The notes below the pieces were generated by a model. It ran no database searches and was not told where the DNA came from. It saw nothing but the letters and a program-made list of their open reading frames with translations. Below are positions 1-8,167 of a stretch of 64,000 nt of DNA, one piece after another. The DNA lies in contig NZ_JAKQZA010000001.1 in the NCBI RefSeq assembly GCF_023008165.1, positions 1-64,000 on the forward strand. The letters run 5' to 3'. Source of the DNA: Kordiimonas laminariae. GTDB taxonomy: Bacteria > Pseudomonadota > Alphaproteobacteria > Sphingomonadales > Kordiimonadaceae. The first letter of the stretch is position 1, and each line of letters starts with the position of its first letter. The translations under genes and the position numbers were made by a program.

Positions 1-167
1 TTTTTCCCTGTTGCTTTGATCGCAGCATCAAGGCCGTGGCGATTAGATTTAACGCCACTCACACCATGATCTTTATAGATCGCTTCACAGCCAGCGGCAG
101 TGAGCGCGTCTAGTTGGAGATCAAGGCTTTGATCCTCGGTAGAAACGCGGGCATATCCTATCTTCAT
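1..167 (-). CDS. Serine recombinase (resolvase/invertase), N-terminal fragment cut by window edge
   Basis: The reverse strand from 167 reads MKIGYARVSTEDQSLDLQLD and continues for about 55 residues to the window edge. The N-terminal YARVSTxDQ block with its catalytic Ser is the hallmark of small serine recombinases of the Tn3-resolvase/Pin-invertase family. The C-terminal helix-turn-helix lies outside the window, so it is unclear whether the gene is intact. It starts inside a strong dyad (157-181), which could be an operator or part of a res site. With the large recombinase at 3569 it marks this segment as mobile DNA. Confidence 0.85.
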   Translation of the reverse strand, partial: MKIGYARVSTEDQSLDLQLDALTAAGCEAIYKDHGVSGVKSNRHGLDAAIKATGK

Positions 168-181
168 ATATGAAGGATAGG
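157..181. promoter_or_regulatory. Near-perfect 25-bp dyad over the resolvase start
   Basis: A perfect 12-bp palindrome, TTCATATATGAA (163-174), is extended by arms CCTATC on the left and GATAGG on the right with one extra base. It covers the resolvase ATG. Resolvases commonly bind inverted repeats in the res site next to their own gene and repress themselves, so a res subsite or operator is likely. This is inference from position and symmetry. Confidence 0.5.
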
Positions 182-287
182 GCTTTAGCGGATTGATTTA
201 AAAGGGAAAAGAGACTCTTGATACGTGTAAGTCGTGCAAAAAGGCTCCATTACGCACGAGGGCTGGATTTGCAGATATCGACTCGAC

Positions 288-303
288 ACATACGATCGTA
301 TGT
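288..303. promoter_or_regulatory. Perfect 16-bp palindrome in the 168-414 intergenic region
   Basis: ACATACGATCGTATGT is perfectly self-complementary. It lies in the roughly 250-bp gap between the resolvase fragment (leftward) and the lipoprotein gene (rightward). It may be an operator for either gene or a second resolvase subsite. Apart from this dyad and the one at 157-181 I see only a purine-rich leader before the lipoprotein start. Confidence 0.4.
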
Positions 304-414
304 TTGTTAAGTCATTGGCTTTCCTAGCTATGGTTAACGGGTGAATCTGTCAATTCACAATTATGAAAAACGGGGGAAAAGGAGGGTTTTTGAACGGAAA
401 CTTTGAGGTGCAAC

Positions 415-1935
415 ATGATCAAATACTTAAGTGCATTTATGTTGGTTTTGTGTGTCGTCGCGTGTTCTGAATCGCAAGACCGCCCACCAACAGATTATAT
501 TGAAAAACTGTTAGAAAAACTCGTTATAGAAAAACTGCCTAAAGGCTCTGTTGTACTAACAGATGTTAATCATGTGATTTCTGAACAAAGGGGCGATGAG
601 AAGAAACCCGTTGTCAAAAGCCGCTTTGAATTCACTGTAGAGGTTAATGGAGACCAAGTGATTGAAGTGGATAGCATCAACGGCATTGATGATACGCACC
701 CGCAAATTCTCATTATCAAAAAGCTGTTTAATGACGGCGATGAAGTAACAGGCGAAATTGTTACATCCAGTACACTTGACCTTGGTCGTTGGAAAGTTGA
801 TCTGGACGAAATCTCTGGAGACATCCGCAATGCGCGTGATCGGATGGTAGAGCTTTCCGAGTTTATGAAGGAAGGTAGGGAGTATTTATTTCAAGATGAC
901 GAGGAAGTTGAAAAAACAAAAAAACGGTATGTTGAGCGCCGAGAAGAACTAAAGCGTTTGGAAGAAGAAAAGCGCGCGCGAGAAAAGGCAGAAAAAGAGC
1001 GCCAACGTCAGCTTGCTATTCAACGAGAAAAGGAGCGTATCCAAAAGATACGTACTGACATTAGTGGAGACTGGGTCTCTGTTCCTTGGCACCAGTTTTA
1101 TAAAGGCAGTTCTTATGAAGGAGGCGCAGTAAGGCCAACAACCGCACCGCTTGTTCGTTTTCGCATTCCCAAGGGAACATCAATGAATGATAAGATTGAG
1201 TTTCAGCTTATTGATTCATTGAGACCTTGGGTAAGCTCTCCATGGCTACAATCAAGTTTTGAGTTTGATAAGCGGCGTGAGAATTTTAAGTTCAACACTA
1301 TCAACCTAAACACGGCTGGTAGGCGACAGTTTGGGATTGAGCGAATTCAAGGCCGCGTGTTCTCAAAAGAGAAGCTCATTGGCCTTGAAAGACGAGCTAA
1401 AAATAGCTCCCAATATATGCCGTTCTCTAAGCTGTCTAAGAAGATCGACGCTCTGAAACAAAAGAAAGAGCGTTATGATAATCTTGTTGATGCGTTTTTA
1501 ACGAAACATAACGCCATAAAGTTTCACTCAAGCATAAAAACCAGCACTTTCAGAGATAATACATATGCATTGGTCTATGTAGAAAATCACTTTGACAGTG
1601 AATGGGTACGTGAAGATACATCTGTGGAACCATATTGGGGACGTAAGAATGATCAGAAAAGGCGCTCTCGTTGGCAAAGGCTTTTAAAAGATAGCATAAC
1701 CTTTACCAATAGAAAGGCTAAGGGCTTGCCATGTGGTGGCAATTTTGATTTTGGGGCGCTTATTCTTCATTCTGGTATTCTAGGCTTTGGCGAAGCGGGT
1801 GCAGTAAAGATTGCTGTATATAACGTCAAAGAGCAACACCGTAACGCTCGGTACTGTACTGTGGAATTAGTCGAGAAGTTTCCTTCAAAAGATATTTGGT
1901 GGCATGAAGCGAACTTACTTTTTAAACCAGAGTAA
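415..1935 (+). CDS. Predicted lipoprotein with charged coiled coil, function unknown
   Basis: Predicted 506-residue protein starting MIKYLSAFMLVLCVVACSES, a lipoprotein signal with a VVAC lipobox. ATG 415 is preferred over the upstream TTG at 403 because GAGGT lies five bases before it and it gives the clean signal. Residues of about 150-210 are a highly charged Lys/Arg/Glu coiled coil rich in REE, EEK and REK repeats. The remainder has no motif I recognise. It sits in the mobile segment near the tRNA and is probably accessory cargo. The 168-414 leader contains the palindrome listed separately. Function not assigned. Confidence 0.7.
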   Translation: MIKYLSAFMLVLCVVACSESQDRPPTDYIEKLLEKLVIEKLPKGSVVLTDVNHVISEQRGDEKKPVVKSRFEFTVEVNGDQVIEVDSINGIDDTHPQILIIKKLFNDGDEVTGEIVTSSTLDLGRWKVDLDEISGDIRNARDRMVELSEFMKEGREYLFQDDEEVEKTKKRYVERREELKRLEEEKRAREKAEKERQRQLAIQREKERIQKIRTDISGDWVSVPWHQFYKGSSYEGGAVRPTTAPLVRFRIPKGTSMNDKIEFQLIDSLRPWVSSPWLQSSFEFDKRRENFKFNTINLNTAGRRQFGIERIQGRVFSKEKLIGLERRAKNSSQYMPFSKLSKKIDALKQKKERYDNLVDAFLTKHNAIKFHSSIKTSTFRDNTYALVYVENHFDSEWVREDTSVEPYWGRKNDQKRRSRWQRLLKDSITFTNRKAKGLPCGGNFDFGALILHSGILGFGEAGAVKIAVYNVKEQHRNARYCTVELVEKFPSKDIWWHEANLLFKPE

Positions 1936-1943
1936 CAGATAAC

Positions 1944-2507
1944 CTATCTTTCTAAATCCCCTCTATCTTTTGCCTGACCTTTAAGGCGCGGAATAGTCGG
2001 TTTAAAATCTACACTCTTTGCAAAGGGCGGTCTGGTATCAGGTCGCCCGAGTGCTTTTGATTTATCATCAAAAGCTTTGATCTTCTCTTGTAGCACTGGC
2101 CCATCTTTTTCATCTTTGAATAATCGCGGATATGTCAGCCGCTCCATCTTATCAGCGTGTGTGTGATGACCACCATCACGCAAGACATCAAGCGGTAAGC
2201 GCCCAAACCGATCACGTACCCAAGGGGAGTTACTAACTTCGCTTGTGAGTATCTCCTGCATCACACCCGGCTTGTCTGAGCCGCCCCAATGAAGCGGGGT
2301 CATACCGTGATCATCACGATTTTCAAGAAGAGATGGGTTTTGCTTAACAGAACAATAAACACCAAGTGCGTCACCTGTTCTAATCATATCAAATATAGCT
2401 TTATTATGCGCCTGACCTTTGGCTGATTGCTTATCAAATTCAGCTTTGGGCAAATTATCTGCATAAGCTTTAAGCTCTTCAAAACGCTCTCGTGCATAAT
2501 CGGTCAT
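1944..2507 (-). CDS. Ankyrin-repeat-like protein
   Basis: 187 residues. The segment DHGMTPLHWGGSDKPGVMQE matches the ankyrin core (G-TPLH-A-), and DRFGRLPLDVLRDGGH resembles a second, weaker repeat about 33 residues later. Such repeats usually mediate protein-protein contacts. No signal peptide or membrane segment is visible, so it is probably cytoplasmic. Its ATG overlaps the stop of the 2504-3094 gene by four bases, so the two are probably translationally coupled and may act together. It ends eight bases from the convergent lipoprotein stop. Ankyrin assignment is fairly safe; the role is unknown. Confidence 0.7.
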   Translation of the reverse strand: MTDYARERFEELKAYADNLPKAEFDKQSAKGQAHNKAIFDMIRTGDALGVYCSVKQNPSLLENRDDHGMTPLHWGGSDKPGVMQEILTSEVSNSPWVRDRFGRLPLDVLRDGGHHTHADKMERLTYPRLFKDEKDGPVLQEKIKAFDDKSKALGRPDTRPPFAKSVDFKPTIPRLKGQAKDRGDLER

Positions 2508-3094
2508 ACATCAATCTCCAGCATGGAAATTTGACGGGTCATTTCATTGCGTAAGATGGCTTTGATCTGATTGTTTTGAATAACAGCAGCACCCTGAGCC
2601 TTATATGTCACCTCAACAGCAAAAGCCTCATTGCTTTTATATGTCTCAGTCATGCTTGCTAGAGCATAGGACTTGCCGCCCTGTGCATTGATAATGAGCT
2701 CTTTGCCCTTAATGCTTGTTTTTAATGATGGCGGTGCTTCTTTAATATCACCAAAGCGTACAAGCGATTGCCCTAAAATATCAACATCACTTAATTCCGG
2801 CGCAATATCCTGTGGCCCATATTTCTTGATAATATAGAGATGTAAACACGCCCAGAATTCGTGTCTGGGTGTGGAGATAGATTTGAGCATCTTATTCATG
2901 GTCTGGTGTGAGAGCTTGGCAAGCCAGTCTTCTGAAACGCCCATAGGCGCGATATGTCTGGCGAGTAATTTCATATACGTTGGCAACTTCACACCTGCGG
3001 CCTTCCAATCTTCGAGAATGAGCCGCTTGATACGTTGTTGTGCATCCTGCGAATAATGGCTCAACAGGCCCAATTTAATAGGATCGAAGCTCAT
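2504..3094 (-). CDS. Conserved-looking hypothetical protein upstream of the ankyrin gene
   Basis: 196 residues, mostly polar, with no signal peptide or membrane segment. The N-terminal half is rich in helix-forming residues (about 15-100, including WKAAGVKLPTYMKLLARH and WACLHLYIIKKYG). The C-terminal half looks beta-rich. I recognise no family. It is the first gene of a two-gene leftward unit with the ankyrin protein, with a 4-base stop/start overlap. Location in the recombinase-flanked segment suggests cargo, for example an addiction, immunity or defence pair, but nothing in the sequence proves it. Confidence 0.6.
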   Translation of the reverse strand: MSFDPIKLGLLSHYSQDAQQRIKRLILEDWKAAGVKLPTYMKLLARHIAPMGVSEDWLAKLSHQTMNKMLKSISTPRHEFWACLHLYIIKKYGPQDIAPELSDVDILGQSLVRFGDIKEAPPSLKTSIKGKELIINAQGGKSYALASMTETYKSNEAFAVEVTYKAQGAAVIQNNQIKAILRNEMTRQISMLEIDV

Positions 3095-3110
3095 ATACCC
3101 TCATTCATTT

Positions 3111-3130
3111 GGAATATTCTGGAATGTTCC
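3111..3130. promoter_or_regulatory. Two adjacent near-palindromes in the 3095-3281 divergent region
   Basis: GGAATATTC and GGAATGTTCC stand one base apart, just upstream of the leftward gene ending at 3094. Each is close to self-complementary, the usual look of a dimeric repressor operator. The rest of the 187-bp gap is AT-rich, with a weak ribosome site before the gene at 3282. Confidence 0.35.
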
Positions 3131-3281
3131 GGCTGCTTGGTAGCCCCAACAACACCAAGCATGGCAAGTTTTCAATCAGCGAAAATACAATCGCAAGCAA
3201 AAAAATATCAACCTTGATGTAATTTTTTCCAAGCGCTGGCGAATACATGCCCTCGCAAACACAAAGAAGAAAGTAGAAGAC

Positions 3282-3566
3282 ATGAATGAACATGCCCCAA
3301 TCCCAGACCCACTACCCGCCAACTCACCGGAATTAGAGAAATATCGTCATCATCTGGACGAGTTTGATCTGACCGAAGAGCAAAAACAGGAACTGCTCAT
3401 CACCCTCTGGCAGATCATGACCCAATTTGTTGATCTGGGTTTTGGCAGAGATGCCACCACTCTTGCCCTTAAAGCAATCTGTGGAGAAGACTTCGAACCT
3501 GCCCCACTTGATGACGAGTATGAATTATACTTGAAGGACAAACTATCAATGGAAAGCGAGGACTAA
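3282..3566 (+). CDS. Small acidic protein co-transcribed with the serine recombinase
   Basis: 94 residues, acidic and Pro/Leu/Glu-rich, predicted helical (residues 25-60 include LTEEQKQELLITLWQIMTQF). No transmembrane segment or known domain is visible. It ends two bases before the large serine recombinase start at 3569, so the two form one unit. From memory, short genes of this type often stand directly before alphaproteobacterial recombinases of this class, which suggests a partner such as a directionality or accessory factor. That role is inference. Confidence 0.7.
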   Translation: MNEHAPIPDPLPANSPELEKYRHHLDEFDLTEEQKQELLITLWQIMTQFVDLGFGRDATTLALKAICGEDFEPAPLDDEYELYLKDKLSMESED

Positions 3567-3568
3567 TA

Positions 3569-5119
3569 ATGCTCCAACAACAAGCCGTTATATATTGCCG
3601 TGTATCAAGCCCCGCGCAGGTTAGACGTGGGCATGGTCTTGAATCCCAAGAAATCCGTTGTCGCGACTATGCTAAGCGGCAGGGTTATGACGTTGTGAAT
3701 GTATTTCATGATGAAGGTATTTCTGGCGGCTTGATTGAACGCCAAGGCATGCAGGCTATGCTCGCTTTTCTGGAAGATAATCGGACTGATAAATGCATTG
3801 TAATTATTGATGATATCTCGCGCTTGGCGCGGGATATTAAAGCTCATCTGGATTTACGCGCAGCTATCAATGATGCAGGTGGCAAACTTGAAAGTCCCTC
3901 TATCGAGTTCGGAGAGGATTCAGATTCCATTCTAATTGAAAACTTGCTCGCTTCCGTGTCTCAGCACCAACGGCAAAAGAATGCCGAGCAAGTTAAAAAT
4001 CGGATGAAGGCTCGTGTGCATAATGGCTATTGGCTCTTCTCCCCTGTCATGGGTTACAAATATGAAAATGTTCAAGGCCACGGTAAGATGCTTGTTAAGG
4101 ACGAGCCTAATGCTTCCATTATCAAGGAAGCGCTAGAAGGTTTTGCGTCGGGTCGTTTTGAAAGCTGTGCTGAAATCCAGCGCTTCCTAAATAAGCATCC
4201 ATCTATCCCGCGCTTAAAGACAGGAGAAGTCGATCTCAATGCAGCAATCGCTCTTACTGAACGCCCTATCTATGCTGGCTACATCACTGTGAAGAAATGG
4301 AAGTTGTTTATGCACCCAGCCAAGCATGAACCAATCATTGATCTTGCTACATGGCAGAAGATACAGGAGCGCAAAAACAACAAAGGGAAAATTCCTGCGC
4401 GTACTGATCTAAATGAAGACTTTCCACTACGCGGGTTTATCAATTGCGGGACTTGTGAGCATCCAATGACAGCCGCATGGTCTAAGGGACGTAATACATA
4501 TTATCCATATTATTTTTGTCAGTTAAAGACATGCGCTGAATATAAGAAATCCATCAGACGTGATGACATTGAACTCGGCTTTGAAGATATACTCAAAGAG
4601 CTACAACCAAGCCCAAAACTCTTCCACTTAGTGTATGAAATGTTCTCTGACCTATGGAAAGAACAAAAGTCTAATCTATCTGGTCATGTTGCTAATGCGA
4701 AAACAGAAGCAAAGAAGATTGAAGCCAAGATCGGTCAATTAATGGATAGAATCATCGGCACGGACAATGACACCCTCATCACGGCCTATGAAGAGCAGAT
4801 TAAAAAACTGTCTGAGAAGAAGCTTTATTTACAAGAAAACAGCTATAAGAGCACTAAAACGCCTATGAGCTTTGAGCAGAGCTTTCGAACAGCCTTTAGT
4901 TTCTTGTCAAACCCCTGGAGGCTCTGGGATTCAGACCTTTTGAAACACAAGAGAATGGTTGCAAAACTGGCGTTTCCTGACGGATTATTCTACTCGCGCC
5001 AGACAGGCTATCGAACCGCCGCAATCGCGCTTCCATTCAGGGCTTTCGGGGTGTTTAGTACTGGTAGGTTTAAAGTGGTGGGCCCGGAGGGACTCGAACC
5101 CCCGACCAGACCGTTATGA
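3569..5119 (+). CDS. Large serine recombinase (integrase)
   Basis: 516 residues. The N-terminal catalytic domain (about 1-150) has AVIYCRVSSPAQ with the catalytic Ser, then IVIIDDISRLARD and the conserved Arg region. A Recombinase domain follows (about 160-280), then a zinc-ribbon-like segment (CGTCEHPM near 290 with a later Cys pair) and a coiled coil (about 365-430), the usual order for large serine integrases. The last 15 or so codons (VVGPEGLEPPTRPL) are the antisense of the tRNA at 5076-5152, and the TGA stop lies on the tRNA anticodon triplet. This fits integration of an element at the tRNA 3' end with the attachment core inside or beside the integrase C-terminus. Confidence 0.9.
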   Translation: MLQQQAVIYCRVSSPAQVRRGHGLESQEIRCRDYAKRQGYDVVNVFHDEGISGGLIERQGMQAMLAFLEDNRTDKCIVIIDDISRLARDIKAHLDLRAAINDAGGKLESPSIEFGEDSDSILIENLLASVSQHQRQKNAEQVKNRMKARVHNGYWLFSPVMGYKYENVQGHGKMLVKDEPNASIIKEALEGFASGRFESCAEIQRFLNKHPSIPRLKTGEVDLNAAIALTERPIYAGYITVKKWKLFMHPAKHEPIIDLATWQKIQERKNNKGKIPARTDLNEDFPLRGFINCGTCEHPMTAAWSKGRNTYYPYYFCQLKTCAEYKKSIRRDDIELGFEDILKELQPSPKLFHLVYEMFSDLWKEQKSNLSGHVANAKTEAKKIEAKIGQLMDRIIGTDNDTLITAYEEQIKKLSEKKLYLQENSYKSTKTPMSFEQSFRTAFSFLSNPWRLWDSDLLKHKRMVAKLAFPDGLFYSRQTGYRTAAIALPFRAFGVFSTGRFKVVGPEGLEPPTRPL

Positions 5120-5152
5120 GCGGTCGGCTCTAACCAACTGAGCTACAGGCCC
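5076..5152 (-). tRNA. tRNA with CAT anticodon (elongator Met or Ile2)
   Basis: The reverse strand begins GGGCCTGTAGCTCAGTTGG and folds as a complete cloverleaf. The acceptor GGGCCTG pairs with CGGGCCC, the D stem is GCTC/GAGC, and anticodon stem GACCG/CGGTC encloses the loop CTCATAA. The T arm GGGGG-TTCGAGT-CCCTC is present, the discriminator is A and CCA is encoded. The anticodon CAT belongs to elongator Met or lysidine-modified Ile2; the latter seems slightly more likely from the acceptor sequence as I remember relatives, but I cannot decide. Its 3' half overlaps the serine recombinase frame by 44 bases, marking it as the integration site. Confidence 0.93.
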
Positions 5153-5190
5153 TTACCACGGCGTGTTACCTAGCAGAGCTTTTTTCCCTT

Positions 5191-5219
5191 GAACAGAGGA
5201 AATTTTACTTTTTTGTCAA
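5191..5219 (-). promoter_or_regulatory. Possible tRNA promoter
   Basis: On the reverse strand, TTGACA (5219-5214), a perfect -35 box, lies about 60 bases upstream of the tRNA 5' end. The element 17 bases further is a weak -10 (CTGTTC). The 5153-5337 gap also holds the leader of the rightward receptor gene and nothing else I can identify. Confidence 0.35.
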
Positions 5220-5337
5220 ACCACTAGATTAGAGTTATTGAACATCTGTTTCAGGTTGTCCGTTTTTAACAAGCGGCCTTCTTCTACTTCCTTCAAACAA
5301 GTACGTGGAGGTTTCATTAAGGGAAGAGGAAATGCTC

Positions 5338-7704
5338 ATGAACACGAAGCATCTATTGCTTTCGTCGATAGCTATACCAGCTGCGTTCAGCCAAGCTGTC
5401 GCCGCACAAAATGCTCCACAAGAAAGTATAGTAATTGAAGAAGTAACCGTAACAGCGCAAAAACGCGCCCAGTCCACACAAGAGATTGGCGTATCTGTAA
5501 CAGCGTTCAGCGGTGACAAACTACAGAAATTTGGCTTTACAGACAGCCCAGACATTGTAGCGCAGGTACCGGGCCTTAATGTAGGCACACCGGTGGGTGA
5601 GGGAAACAACCCTTCTTTCACACTGCGCGGTGTTGGGTTGAATGATTTCAATGACAACAACGAAGGCCCCATTGCCATCTATTTGGATGAAGCCTATCAG
5701 GCAGCCCTACCCGGCTTAACCTTCCAATTATTTGATGTGGAACGTGTTGAAGTACTCCGTGGGCCGCAAGGCACAATTTATGGCCGTAACGCAACCGGCG
5801 GCCTTATGAAATTTGTATCGCGTAAACCAACGGAAGAAACCGAAGGTTATCTGCGCGCTGAAGCTGGATCTTATACATCTTTCCTTGTGGAAGGGGCTAT
5901 CAGCGGGCCATTGTCTGATACAGTAAGAGCAAGGCTCGCGGCATCATACAAAACCAACAATGGTTACGTAGAAAACCGTATTGGTGAAAATGCCAATCAG
6001 GCCAACAGCTTCTCCATCCGCGGTAGCGCAGAAATTGATGTGGCTGATAATGGCCTGTTAAGCGTTTCTGCCTTCTATAGTTCATCAGATACAGTAGCGC
6101 CGCAATATCAGCATCAGGCAACTTTGGGCGCGACAGGAGCAGATAACCTACCATTCTGCCCAACTGATGTACCGCGCGATATCTGGTGTTATGCAGATAC
6201 AGATGATGATAATTTCGCTGGTGAATATGACAGGGAGGGCCGCCTTGATATCGAAGTAAAAGGCGTTCATGCCACCTATGTTCATGATTTCGGCGGTGTT
6301 GAACTGACAAACACCTTCTCCTATCAGGCAACTGATAAGTTGCACGAAGAAGATACAGATGTTGGCCCCCAAGCTGGTATTGAACCAACGTTCCGATCAG
6401 AGATCGATGCGCTGACAAACGAATTTCGCCTATCAGGCGATTTTGATGGTGGCGTTTGGCAGTTTGGCGTGTTCTATCTGGATACCAAAGTAGAAAGCGC
6501 TAATGATCTGCAGGTAAACTGGCGTGGTGATTTCGCGGCCCTTCTGGATAGTGACCCTGCAGCCTTTGATGGCGGTCTCGCCGCTTTCACACCGGGCTTC
6601 CCAACCGACGGTACATTAGTTCCTGCTATCTTCTTTGATGTGGATTATACGCAGGATACACAGTCATATGCAGGCTTTGGACAGGTGGAATACCGCCTTT
6701 CTGACCGCTTGAACCTTACTGTGGGTGCACGCTATACCAAAGAAAACCGCGATTTTGATTATATTAACCAGGCACCGGCTGGCTTCTTGCTGAATAACCT
6801 TTTGAACGGTGTTGGCGAAGCAAATTACCTTAGCCTCCGCGCGGGTGATACAAACGGTTTTGCAGCGGTTGTTGGCGCTGGCCCGGCTGATGTTGTTTCG
6901 GCTGATGCATCCCGCATTCGCGATGATAATTTCCTCGGCAAAGTAACGCTTGATTACGATATCAGCGATGATGCGCTTATCTATGCATCATGGAGCCGAG
7001 GCTTTAAATCAGGTGGTTTTAACGCCGGTTTCCTTGACCAGACAGATTTCGTAACCTCTGATCAGGTCGCGTTTGATGCTGAGACACTGGATAGCTATGA
7101 AATCGGCTTCAAGTGGACATCCTCTGACCGCACAATCAGATTAAACGGTGCTGGTTTCTACTATGATTATAATGATTTCCAAGCCCTTACGTTCCAGGGC
7201 CTGTCACAGTTCATCACTAATGGTGAAGCAACTTTCTACGGCGCTGAAGCGGAACTAACTATTCTTCCCGCAGCGGGTTGGGATATCCAGTTAGGTGCGA
7301 GTTTGCTAAGCACCGATGTTGACGGTGTGAACGTGCAGGGAACAGAACTGAATGACCGTGAAGCGGTGCTTGCACCGAACTTCACAGCCAATGGTTCCGT
7401 ATCTTATACAGCTGGTGTTCCGGGCGGTGAGCTCACTTCAATTGTTAGCTTTAACCATCAGGGCTCGCATTTCTTCGATATCACCAACAGCGAAAATTCT
7501 CGCCAAGGTGCATACACCCTGTTTGATCTTCGTTTTGTTTATACCCATGAAGATACAGGGCTCAAAATCAGCGCCTTTGCGAAGAATCTGTTCGATAAAG
7601 AATACCTGGTTTACACCTTCGATTTCACAGGCCCAGGTGGTTATAACCAGCGCTTCTTTGGCAAACCACGTTGGCTTGGTGTTGGCTTGAATTATAATTT
7701 CTAG
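5338..7704 (+). CDS. TonB-dependent outer-membrane receptor
   Basis: About 788 residues, starting MNTKHLLLSSIAIPAAFSQA with a Sec signal cleaved near AVAAQ. ATG 5338 is chosen because GAGGA ends seven bases before it; ATG 5332 and GTG 5305 are alternatives. A TonB box-like segment (IVIEEVTVTAQKR) is followed by a plug domain (about 50-160, with VEVLRGPQGTIYGRNATGG) and a beta-barrel ending in aromatic GVGLNYNF. Such receptors import scarce large molecules with TonB-ExbBD energy. It stands alone between the tRNA and the catabolic block and is followed by a terminator. The ligand may be related to the catabolic substrate, but this is not shown. Confidence 0.93.
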   Translation: MNTKHLLLSSIAIPAAFSQAVAAQNAPQESIVIEEVTVTAQKRAQSTQEIGVSVTAFSGDKLQKFGFTDSPDIVAQVPGLNVGTPVGEGNNPSFTLRGVGLNDFNDNNEGPIAIYLDEAYQAALPGLTFQLFDVERVEVLRGPQGTIYGRNATGGLMKFVSRKPTEETEGYLRAEAGSYTSFLVEGAISGPLSDTVRARLAASYKTNNGYVENRIGENANQANSFSIRGSAEIDVADNGLLSVSAFYSSSDTVAPQYQHQATLGATGADNLPFCPTDVPRDIWCYADTDDDNFAGEYDREGRLDIEVKGVHATYVHDFGGVELTNTFSYQATDKLHEEDTDVGPQAGIEPTFRSEIDALTNEFRLSGDFDGGVWQFGVFYLDTKVESANDLQVNWRGDFAALLDSDPAAFDGGLAAFTPGFPTDGTLVPAIFFDVDYTQDTQSYAGFGQVEYRLSDRLNLTVGARYTKENRDFDYINQAPAGFLLNNLLNGVGEANYLSLRAGDTNGFAAVVGAGPADVVSADASRIRDDNFLGKVTLDYDISDDALIYASWSRGFKSGGFNAGFLDQTDFVTSDQVAFDAETLDSYEIGFKWTSSDRTIRLNGAGFYYDYNDFQALTFQGLSQFITNGEATFYGAEAELTILPAAGWDIQLGASLLSTDVDGVNVQGTELNDREAVLAPNFTANGSVSYTAGVPGGELTSIVSFNHQGSHFFDITNSENSRQGAYTLFDLRFVYTHEDTGLKISAFAKNLFDKEYLVYTFDFTGPGGYNQRFFGKPRWLGVGLNYNF

Positions 7705-7731
7705 GCCCATCTACAACAAAGAAACAAACAA

Positions 7732-7760
7732 GCCTCAAAGCTCATGCTTTGGGGCTTTCT
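7732..7760 (+). terminator. Rho-independent terminator after the TonB receptor
   Basis: GCCTCAAAG and CTTTGGGGC form a nine-base stem (one G-T pair) with a six-base loop, followed by TTTCTC. Confidence 0.7.
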
Positions 7761-7791
7761 CATTGGCAACTAAGAACACCTAATCGGCAAT

Positions 7792-7823
7792 AAAAAAGGC
7801 TGGCATCTCCGCCAGCCCTTTTT
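7792..7823. terminator. Bidirectional terminator between receptor and ferredoxin genes
   Basis: A GGCTGG/CCAGCC hairpin is preceded by six A and followed by five T, so it can stop transcription from both sides. The leftward ferredoxin gene ends 20 bases away. Confidence 0.75.
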
Positions 7824-7842
7824 GGTTTCGATCTTATCAGGT

Positions 7843-8163
7843 TTAATATTGACTTTCAGGAGCTGTTACACGCAAACCGTCTAAATCTTCAGTCACTTTA
7901 ATCTGGCAAGAAAGCCGGGAATTAGATTGCTGATGATCATTAAACTCAAGCATAGAGTTTTCCATCTCGCTTGGTTCGCCTGTCGCCTCAAGTTGATCTT
8001 CATCAACATATACATGGCAGGTAGCGCACGCACAGGCACCACCACAGTCCGCCATAATCCAGTCTATCCCGTTATTGAGCGCTGTTTCCATCACGCTTTC
8101 GCCTTCGGCTGCCTCAATAACCTGCTCTTCCCCATCATTGGAAACAAAAGTAATTTTCGCCAT
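7843..8163 (-). CDS. 2Fe-2S ferredoxin (adrenodoxin/putidaredoxin type)
   Basis: 106 residues. Cys40-x5-Cys46-x2-Cys49 (in [11 protein letters not shown]) with a fourth Cys86 (SCQI) is the vertebrate/putidaredoxin-type 2Fe-2S ligand set. Cytosolic proteins of this family carry electrons from a flavin ferredoxin reductase to a cytochrome P450. The reductase gene lies four bases upstream in the same leftward unit and a P450 gene is at 13704, so the three probably form a class I P450 system even though the P450 is on the other strand. Length is normal for the family. Confidence 0.92.
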   Translation of the reverse strand: MAKITFVSNDGEEQVIEAAEGESVMETALNNGIDWIMADCGGACACATCHVYVDEDQLEATGEPSEMENSMLEFNDHQQSNSRLSCQIKVTEDLDGLRVTAPESQY

Positions 8164-8167
8164 GTCA

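Noticed and set aside
4959-5141. 60-residue plus-strand frame ending WARRDSNPRPDRYERSALTN
   Set aside because: The end is the antisense translation of the tRNA gene and the start is inside the recombinase in another frame.
5900-6418. 172-residue frame antisense to the TonB receptor
   Set aside because: Overlaps a clear receptor gene, odd composition (His/Arg/Tyr-rich), no upstream signals.
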